Part shown: positions 58,301 to 64,000 of the stretch, piece by piece
Position numbering within the stretch: the stretch's first letter is position 1
How the letters are laid out: each line of letters begins with the position of its first letter
Assembly (NCBI RefSeq): GCF_963678635.1
Contig: NC_087066.1
Location: 20,861,996-20,925,995 of the forward strand
DNA from: Symsagittifera roscoffensis
Taxonomy: Eukaryota > Xenacoelomorpha > Acoela > Convolutidae
DNA length: 64,000 nt
Direction: 5' to 3'
The notes under the pieces: model-generated
Databases searched by the model: none
Seen by the model: the letters and a program-made list of their open reading frames with translations, nothing else
What the model was told of the DNA's origin: nothing
Made by a program: the position numbers and the translations under genes

Positions 58301-60710
58301 TAATGAAACTAATTACCCCCTAGTAAGTACTCGTTAGTTTCATTAGTTTTTTCATAATACGAGCAGGGCAGCAGGTATATCTTTATTTCTTACAAAAATT
58401 GTAAGAAAAATTTTTTATGGTTAAAAAAAGTCTTGTTCCAGATTACAAGACACTTGGTCTCGTAAGTGTAAAAACAAACGTAACTTGACACTGGGACAAG
58501 CTTTTTTCTAAATAATGTCGTTCGAATTACAATGAAAAGGGCTACAATATTATATATCACTCGAGAAAGTCGTGGAGAAGCTCCTAGCAAAAGACCTCTC
58601 TTCGCTTCCTCTCGCCGCTCACCAACATGGATTTCGGGCAAAGCATTCTACCACGACATTGCTATGCCACCTGACCCATGACATCGCCACAGGCTTCAAC
58701 AAGAAAAGACCGCCCGACAGGACTGTTCTGGCAGCCGTGGACCTCAGCCAAGCTTTTGATCGCGTCAATATAGACAAGCTTCTGAGACACTTGCTCCAGT
58801 CCACTCTCAACCCCGCTGTGACTCGCTGGCTCGCTGTCTACCTCCGAGGTAGAATGGCCCGCACCTTGTTCAGAGATGCGATCTCCAACGCCAAGATTGT
58901 CCACACGGGAGTGCCGCAAGGCTCGTGCATCTCCCCTTGCTTGTTCAATTTCATCATGAGCAAAATGCCTGTTCCAGACCACCCGACACGACTGAAGACC
59001 TACGCCGACGACATAATTGTTTACATCACCAGCAACAACATTAACCTCGCCAGTGAAAAGATAACGTCTTACCTCTCTCGACTAAACGACTTCTTGGAAA
59101 ACAACGGACTAATAGTGTCCCTCGAGAAGACAACAGTCACTCTTTTCACGCCTGACCCTCGCCAAGCCAGGACGCACCCGCCAGTTGCTATGTTCAACTC
59201 CCAGCTGAAGCTTGAAAAGACACAGAAACTACTGGGAGTGACATACGACACCATGCTGACCTTCGGACAACACACAGCCAACGTCTGCAAGAAAGTAGCC
59301 AGAAGAAACAACGCACTCCGTGCGCTTTCAGGACTTGACTGGGGGCAAGATAAAGAAACACAACTGATAACCTATCGTGCCATCGGAAGATCATGTATGG
59401 ACTACGCCTCGCCTCCTTGGACACCAATAATCAGTAAAACTAACCAACAGAAACTACAAACGATTCAGAACACTGCTTTACGGACAGCCACGGGAGCCAT
59501 TCGCCTTACATCAATAGACCATCTACATAATGAATGCAAGATGCTTAAAGTCGCCGGCCACCACCACTTACTCAACAACCAACTCCTAGCCCAAGCAACT
59601 CAAGATACCCACCCCTGCAATCACCTCTGGACGTTAGAGCAACAGAGTACCGACAGAGACAAGAAGATGACATTGCATGCCAGTTCAAGTGAAGAAGTCG
59701 CTAGTTTTCTAACAGACGATCTTGAACAGACACTGAAACAGCTACACACACATGCAGTCGCCGAAGAGAGAGCCAAAAGCCAGCAGAACAGAGTCTTAAA
59801 AAGACCCCCTCCTGAGACATCGAAAGACGAAGAACTTAGCCGTTACGACAGAAGAATTGTGTCAGCTTAGATCAGGTTTCTCATGGAAACTAGCCGAAAT
59901 CAGACACCGATTACAACCGGACATTGAATCAGAGCTCTGCAGCAAATGCAACTCCAGCATCGAAGACTGCCACCATCTGTTCAACTGCCCGGCCAACCCA
60001 ATATCTGCTACCATCGAAGATTTGTGGAAAAATCCCCTACTAGTCGTAGAAGAACTCGAGGAGATATTCTCAGAGTAGTCCACGGAGCAATAACAACAAC
60101 ATATATCACTCGATCCATTCCCATGATTGTTTTTAATAGCTATTTTTTGGGCGAAAAACTAAAACAGTTCCCCTTCATTTTCGATGGTCGGAACAAAAAT
60201 TGTTTTTTAGTTTTCCTTTTTTGTCAAAATTGAAATGCTCCAAACCTTCTAAGCTAATTGAAAATCTGACAATTTAATTGCACGGCCCTGACGTCAATGT
60301 TCAAATCTATTTCATAAAATGCAGAACAGTTTTCAAAACACATCTTACCTTTTATTCTGCCCCACTTTCAATTTTAAAGGCATGTCCTTGATTGACAATT
60401 TCTTTTTCATGTTGATGCCTCGTCTTCGTTTCCAGGCTTCCTCTCTAGCTTTTTTACCAAACTCACTTCCCGCTCCAAATTCAGGCATTTCATCAGCTTG
60501 ACTTTTTTGATATTCCATAACCTTCTTCATCGAGAGGTCTCTCGAAGCCTTGACATCCTTCCATTGCGAAAAATCAACAGATGTAGAAAATTTGAGAATA
60601 TTATAATTTTTTCGAGGATTCGTATTCAAATATACAGGATATCGAACAGTTGTGCCCTGTTGATTAACACTCTCATTGTCATTTGAACTCGATCCATTTC
60701 TTGACATCAT
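46309..60710 (-). CDS. GTF2F1: TFIIF alpha subunit (RAP74), complete, 11 exons
   Basis: Large subunit of general transcription factor TFIIF, which binds RNA polymerase II with RAP30 during initiation and recruits the CTD phosphatase FCP1. Exons: 60710-60349, 55615-55412, 52256-52158, 51906-51798, 50926-50875, 50421-50187, 49828-49599, 49410-49319, 49063-48799, 46838-46769, 46513-46309. They sum to 1923 nt (640 residues) and every junction phase agrees. The N-terminal dimerisation domain shows DEMPEFGAGSEF, GGVDQHSSYFIM, LDEDEAEEEFSR and RDKILNHFNLMLQKRLKDE. The middle is acidic/lysine-rich (ESDDGDVEGLEYDYNEAES). The C-terminal winged helix shows VKRKPTATGELLIK...LSSAELV...LNGKTMWYMKEE. Start: first ATG of MMSRNGSSS. 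The size exceeds the usual ~520 residues because of the low-complexity middle. Introns carry several transposons. Confidence 0.96.
47320..48480 (+). pseudogene. FLYWCH/MULE-type transposase pseudogene
   Basis: In GTF2F1 intron 9, opposite strand. Pieces in changing frames follow the order of FLYWCH-MULE proteins: a WECMQ...NCLQY zinc-finger remnant near 47400; KQWQHKQEHPRSL; AKAIKRERK; MEFQKTLRGVQEF; then PNLFYQVYTVHTAINNCSLP (47800-47870), the DGTF-following segment of the RNase H-like core; ELNPLLEPTEVVIDFEKARL, holding a catalytic-type Asp; FHFAQA-like; and YLDYFEK near 48160. Frameshifts and stops show it is dead. Family by pattern memory, not by search. Confidence 0.6.
50627..50831. mobile_element. 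205-bp MITE with 8-bp target duplication
   Basis: Ends GGATCTACTTAACAATCGCC and, inverted, GGATCTACTTTACAATTGCC. Flanks are GCAATTTC (50619-50626) and ACAATTTC (50832-50839), 7 of 8 matching, as for hAT-type insertions. An extra internal copy of the end near 50771-50790 creates a C11/G6 hairpin. Lies in GTF2F1 intron 5. Confidence 0.7.
51204..51576. mobile_element. 373-bp hAT-like MITE
   Basis: Terminal inverted repeats CAGGGGCGGATTTAGG and CAGGGGCGGATCTAGG, flanked by TTCCATAT and TTCCATGT (7 of 8). C-runs next to the ends and an AT-rich middle, no coding frame. Lies in GTF2F1 intron 4. A decayed relative is at 1824. Confidence 0.85.
52257..55411. other. GTF2F1 intron 2, repeat-filled
   Basis: Contains two R2 copies (AGCATAGCCAACTGACAGTTGG at 52718 and AGCATAGCAAACTGACAACTGG at 53332, each ending in a TGGATCAATA block) and R1 copy 2 at about 54010-54830. 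Short frames at 53655-53981 and 55074-55382 are not convincing. No extra exon seen. Confidence 0.5.
54010..54830. repeat. Dispersed repeat R1, copy 2
   Basis: Same orientation and block order as 7600-8760, for example AGAACGTGAGGTAAAATGAA and GAAACTTTCGAARGCCGWAG. Non-coding, in GTF2F1 intron 2. Confidence 0.5.
56743..58272. mobile_element. Possible DNA element with ~40-bp inverted ends
   Basis: AGCCGGAGGCTGTGCAAGTA at 56743 and, inverted, AGCCGATTGCTGTGCAAGTA ending at about 58272. Both continue inward to a GTTCCGAC block. The same end sequence occurs singly at 4234 and 16858. No transposase frame inside; the target duplication is not clear. Lies in GTF2F1 intron 1. Confidence 0.45.
58565..60100 (+). 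mobile_element. 5'-truncated Jockey/CR1-like LINE, 13-bp target duplication
   Basis: Flanked by identical ATATATCACTCGA at 58552-58564 and 60101-60113, so the boundaries are exact. It begins inside the RT: HQHGFRAKHSTTTLL, VDLSQAFDRV (residues 56-65 of the frame), GVPQGSCISPCLFN (113-126) and YADD (144-147). It runs to 59870, then a small frame slip leads to the C-terminal LRSGFSW...CSKCNSSIEDCHHLFNCP knuckle ending at 60078. The tail is AATAACAACAAC, not poly-A. It is opposite to GTF2F1, in intron 1. The endonuclease is missing. A young insertion into an older R3 repeat. Confidence 0.9.
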
Positions 60711-60808
60711 AATAGTCACACTATGAACATCATACCGACAAACTTCTGAAAAAACTACTTTGTTTGGAAATTTATAGTAATTACTATTAGACTTTTTTTT
60801 TTCAATGG

Positions 60809-61028
60809 TGTAATCAGAAGGTCAAAAGTATCATAGTAACCGAGGTTACAGTCATGAGTCCCTTCATCATGTATTCCAGTCAAAATCCTTGGAATTTTCT
60901 AGATATGGAAGTGATAATGATAAAAGAAGATGTCAAGTGTTTAAGTCCTTTTCATTTAAAATCGATACGGGTTACGCTTCTTCAATAAGAACACGCAACT
61001 CGACACGAGATAATATAATATACAAGTG
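60809..61028 (-). mobile_element. 3' untranslated end of the PHD/RT/REL element
   Basis: The stretch from GTAATCAGAAGGTCAAAA (plus strand) to the ORF stop matches the copy at 23169-23388 closely. After the shared end, the minus strand has a run of ten A's at 60802-60793 that may be tail or target. It lies about 100 bp upstream of the GTF2F1 start codon. Confidence 0.7.
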
Positions 61029-63929
61029 TTACAAGTAAAAAATTTCGTCGAAAGTTATTTTGTCATTTATTGTTCCGAGTACGCAAGCGGCGTTCGCAAT
61101 CTGTATTGCCAGGGAGATTCTCTGTTTTAAAAAGCTGCCTGCTCTGGGTTCCTCAGTGCATATGCTTAGGTTCTTACAAAGCTTGCTCAAAAAAACTTCT
61201 GTGCTGGGGCCGGCCGCACCCTGAATTTCAAAAGCTAGCGGTTGAAAAAGATATCCATCATTTACAAGATCTTTATATTTGTCAATTTTTCGCTCTTCCG
61301 CTTCAGCGGCAGCCGTACCAGGGTTACAAACAGACCCGGCATTAATCCTACAAGGAGCTAAGGAGTCTACTACCGTTACATCCCACAAGAGCTGCTTACC
61401 ATCAGCCCATGGAACGAGCGTCAAACCGTCTGGTCGCTTCTGATCGGTCCTGTAGAGGTGTCGTGGTTCTAAAACAGACGGAATGTGAGTAGATGATAGA
61501 CTCTGCTTTATAAGGGCATTCAGGTTTGAATGCCTAGAGAATCTCCCTGCACTTTTGAGGCAAGAAAGACCATGCCAACCATCCTCGGTAACGTCTTTTC
61601 CGCACACGCATTTATGCCGTTCGCATATTTTTGATCCTAATCGAAGTCCTATCGCAATTCTGAGTTGTTGGTTCGACAGTTTTAACCTTAAATTTTTGCA
61701 GGGGATGACGTTCAACCATTGGGATCCAAATCTATCTTGGAACGCGTTGAACCTTTTCACGTCCGTTGGTTCGAGTCGTAAAATCAAGTCTGCAATTTCG
61801 CTGTCAAAAATTGTCTCCGTCCAATTTTTTTGGATTTCATTTTCCGGAGCCATTTCAATTTTTCCAAGGTCAAACCACCGTTTAAGCGCATCATCATAGG
61901 TTCCATCCACATGCTCCAAACCAAAGATTTCGCTCAAGGCATCTTTCGCTCCTACTGCTGAGGCTAAGAAAGCGGGTAAAGCGAGTAGACGAGCGGAAGA
62001 AACGCCCAAGCCACCTTTGGCTGCCGGGAGAACTGCTTGTAAAAACTGGTTATCATCCATTTTCACGTTAGTGACCTTGCATAACGAATTTCTTAGTAAT
62101 TTATCGTAGCGTTCCAAAAAATCATTTTGCAAAAAACAAGGGCTCGTACGCAAAAAATATAGGAGTTTTGGCATGCTAAAGCAATTTTTCAGGAGGTAAA
62201 AACCATAATGGGCGTCTAGTTTGTCAATGACATCCGAGATTTTTTCAAGCTCCCTAATTTTTTCGTCGAGTAATTCTTTTCGGCAAAGTTCGCCGATTGG
62301 AGATCCTAAAATGAGGAGTTCTTTTTTTGTTTTTATTTTTATTTTGGGGCATATTTTTCGAAATTGTGTTAAAATTGAATTATACTGTGTACTAGTAGTC
62401 GGTCCCAAAAAACAAAGTTCACACTTCTCAGTGTTTAAGCTCAGACCGTAAATTTGTTCCGATTTCAGAATGTTTTTAAGGTCCCGGAGTACTACCTTAT
62501 AGTCGTCGGCTAAATTCCCATCATCTAAATACCAGATGTTAATTTTCGACTCCAACTGTTTGACTAGTGTATGAATTGTTTCCGCAAAAAGGGGTGGGGC
62601 TTCAGGATCACCTTGCTGAGTTCCGTCTTCTGACATTATGACAGAGCTTCCGTAAAAAAGGTAACTAGGTTTAGCATACGCGCAATGGGTGTAATTATAT
62701 AATTCGGGGCGATTTGAAAAAACAAGATTCAGCATTGTTTCTCTGTTTAAAGAGTTAAAGGCATTCTTAAAATCTAGTTTTAAAAGAACAGTACATTTTG
62801 GATTGTCGTCGCGTTCAATTAGGTTTCGAAACGAGTGCGCAGCTATTTCTGCTCCTCGTTTGGTACCGCATCCTACCTGTACGTTTCCGAAACAATTTTG
62901 TCCCTCGGAGAGGGCCTTGCTTCCAGCGCATTTAGACGCGATACGTCTCAGCGTGTTGCCTATGGCAATCGGTCTCAACCCTCCGTCTATTTTTATGAGG
63001 GCGATAAGCTTTGCGCCAAAAAAGAAAGGTCTTAGTGGTTCCGGTATTTTGCCATCTCCAATGAGGTTTATCAGCTTAGTAAGCGATTTCAGAAAATTAA
63101 GTCCTGCACTGCCATTCGACTTACTAACAAGATCTTTAAAAATTTGAGGAAATATTTTATCAGGACCTGCTGCTGATTCGTTTGGAAAGGACATTATCGC
63201 TTTGTATAGGTCGAAATCGGTTACGAAAAAACTATCCAACTTTTCTGGATTTGGAGCTGCAAATTTGGCTCGCTGCGGGTGCTTAGATAACAATTTTTGA
63301 TAGTTATCAGTTGAAAAAGGAGCTATTTTGTCATCCGAAGCAGCAAGCCTTATTCCTCCCTTTACATTTCCTTCATCGAGCTTACTACTTATTAACTTTA
63401 TTCTCTGCTCGAGGTCACTCAGAGGCGGGCTTGAAACTTGGGGATGGGGTTTTGGAAGTGACACGTCATTTGCTCGAATTTTTTTATTTATCAAAGAGCT
63501 CATGCTTGCGGTCTGTTTGCGTCCACTTCTTTTCGGTTGCTCCAAAAAAAACAAGAACGACGTTAAAAAAATTAGCCATTTTGTAACATCTTCTACATTG
63601 TAGACGATGTCATTTATTTTGTCCGACAGATTTTCCGCCAAGGGAACACGCGAGTCTTTTGGTACTCTCTTGAGTACTCGGACATTTGAGATGGCTGTAT
63701 TAACATAATTGTCTAGCACTAAATCATTACCTATTGTTGTTTTATTATTAGATTTTACATCAACGCATAAAGGACACTGAAACCATTGGGTTTTCTTAGA
63801 GTCGCTAAGAGAAATATTTACACAACTGATATGATACCAACTAGAACAACAATCACATTTAATCCAATTTATCAGTCCTGAAGGTTTTAAGCAATCTTTG
63901 CTTGTACACTCTTTGTTGTTTTTCCTCAT
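61029..63929 (-). CDS. Intact retrotransposon protein: PHD, RT, REL endonuclease
   Basis: 966 residues, uninterrupted. Residues 8-55 form a PHD-type zinc finger (C8, C13, C25, C28, H33, C36, C52, C55). The reverse transcriptase spans about 240-560: SAAGPDKIFP, GLRPIAIG (317-324), LKLDFKNAFNS (383-393), QQGDP (438-442), YLDD (467-470). The C-terminal part has a Cys-His knuckle (CVCG 774-777, HGLSC 786-790) and a restriction-like nuclease (KRPDG 831-835, WDVTVVD 849-855). This architecture places it in the R2/NeSL/HERO-like REL superclade, which inserts by target-primed reverse transcription. All catalytic residues I can see are present, so it may be active. Residues 115-130 are an odd hydrophobic stretch bounded by GT and AG in the DNA. 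The first ATG is chosen because the finger begins at once. Confidence 0.9.
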   Translation of the reverse strand: MRKNNKECTSKDCLKPSGLINWIKCDCCSSWYHISCVNISLSDSKKTQWFQCPLCVDVKSNNKTTIGNDLVLDNYVNTAISNVRVLKRVPKDSRVPLAENLSDKINDIVYNVEDVTKWLIFLTSFLFFLEQPKRSGRKQTASMSSLINKKIRANDVSLPKPHPQVSSPPLSDLEQRIKLISSKLDEGNVKGGIRLAASDDKIAPFSTDNYQKLLSKHPQRAKFAAPNPEKLDSFFVTDFDLYKAIMSFPNESAAGPDKIFPQIFKDLVSKSNGSAGLNFLKSLTKLINLIGDGKIPEPLRPFFFGAKLIALIKIDGGLRPIAIGNTLRRIASKCAGSKALSEGQNCFGNVQVGCGTKRGAEIAAHSFRNLIERDDNPKCTVLLKLDFKNAFNSLNRETMLNLVFSNRPELYNYTHCAYAKPSYLFYGSSVIMSEDGTQQGDPEAPPLFAETIHTLVKQLESKINIWYLDDGNLADDYKVVLRDLKNILKSEQIYGLSLNTEKCELCFLGPTTSTQYNSILTQFRKICPKIKIKTKKELLILGSPIGELCRKELLDEKIRELEKISDVIDKLDAHYGFYLLKNCFSMPKLLYFLRTSPCFLQNDFLERYDKLLRNSLCKVTNVKMDDNQFLQAVLPAAKGGLGVSSARLLALPAFLASAVGAKDALSEIFGLEHVDGTYDDALKRWFDLGKIEMAPENEIQKNWTETIFDSEIADLILRLEPTDVKRFNAFQDRFGSQWLNVIPCKNLRLKLSNQQLRIAIGLRLGSKICERHKCVCGKDVTEDGWHGLSCLKSAGRFSRHSNLNALIKQSLSSTHIPSVLEPRHLYRTDQKRPDGLTLVPWADGKQLLWDVTVVDSLAPCRINAGSVCNPGTAAAEAEERKIDKYKDLVNDGYLFQPLAFEIQGAAGPSTEVFLSKLCKNLSICTEEPRAGSFLKQRISLAIQIANAACVLGTINDKITFDEIFYL

Positions 63930-64000
63930 CTTGACGCAGCATAAAGGTAAAAAAAAGGATTTTGACTGGACTTTAGGGGACTGAACTAACCCATGATAAG
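63930..64000 (-). other. 5' leader of the PHD/RT/REL element
   Basis: 71 bp to the window edge. The element's 5' end is not visible, so full length cannot be confirmed. Confidence 0.4.

Noticed and set aside
61070-63603. Plus-strand frames opposite the PHD/RT/REL protein
   Set aside because: Shadows of the 966-residue minus-strand frame; the same shadow recurs opposite the truncated copy at 23.4 kb.

Overview
This is an AT-rich animal (metazoan, invertebrate-type) nuclear window. Coding exons are short, have GT..AG boundaries and are separated by introns of 0.2-4.7 kb; most of the rest is transposon debris. The evidence is an RBM5/10-type splicing regulator, the large subunit of TFIIF (RAP74), URM1, and non-LTR retrotransposons with restriction-like or APE-type ancestry. 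I cannot name the phylum from sequence alone.

Layout. (1) 1-6303, minus strand: an RBM5/RBM10-like gene running off the left edge. It has RRM1, then an unusual arginine-serine-rich exon, then a RanBP2 zinc finger split over two exons. (2) 6304-9289: intergenic repeats. (3) 9290-13292, plus strand: an unrecognised basic, coiled-coil-like protein in five phase-0 exons, with a decayed PHD-type LINE fragment antisense in its last intron. (4) 13.5-15.4 kb and 17.4-19.3 kb: two copies of a large dispersed element made of internal ~250-bp repeats. URM1 (15459-15806, minus) lies between them, with an 88-codon reading frame only 7 nt upstream. (5) 22.4-31.2 kb: a tandem duplication whose two units carry different insertions, so each unit serves as the empty-site control for the other. 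The insertions are a truncated PHD/RT/REL element, a GC-rich RT/REL element with one stop codon, a 734-bp foldback element with TA target duplication, and a ~1-kb segment of unknown nature. (6) 31.7-35.8 kb: tandem pair carrying the 3' part of a third RT/REL family. (7) 36.2-40.3 kb: a unit present three times, with an RTE-like reverse transcriptase fragment inside. (8) 41.3-42.6 kb: a ~600-bp tandem duplication. (9) 46309-60710, minus: the complete GTF2F1 (RAP74) gene, 11 exons and 640 codons with all splice phases agreeing. Its introns hold a MULE/FLYWCH transposase pseudogene, two hAT-like MITEs, dispersed repeats and a 5'-truncated LINE with a perfect 13-bp target-site duplication. (10) 60.8-63.9 kb, minus: an apparently intact 966-aa retrotransposon protein (PHD finger, reverse transcriptase, zinc knuckle, restriction-like endonuclease), ending about 100 bp upstream of the GTF2F1 start codon in the same orientation.

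The cellular genes are housekeeping RNA and transcription genes with no sign of acting as one pathway. The most informative features are the mobile-element insertions, many of which can be dated relative to each other, and the RBM5/10-like gene with an RS domain between RRM1 and its zinc finger.
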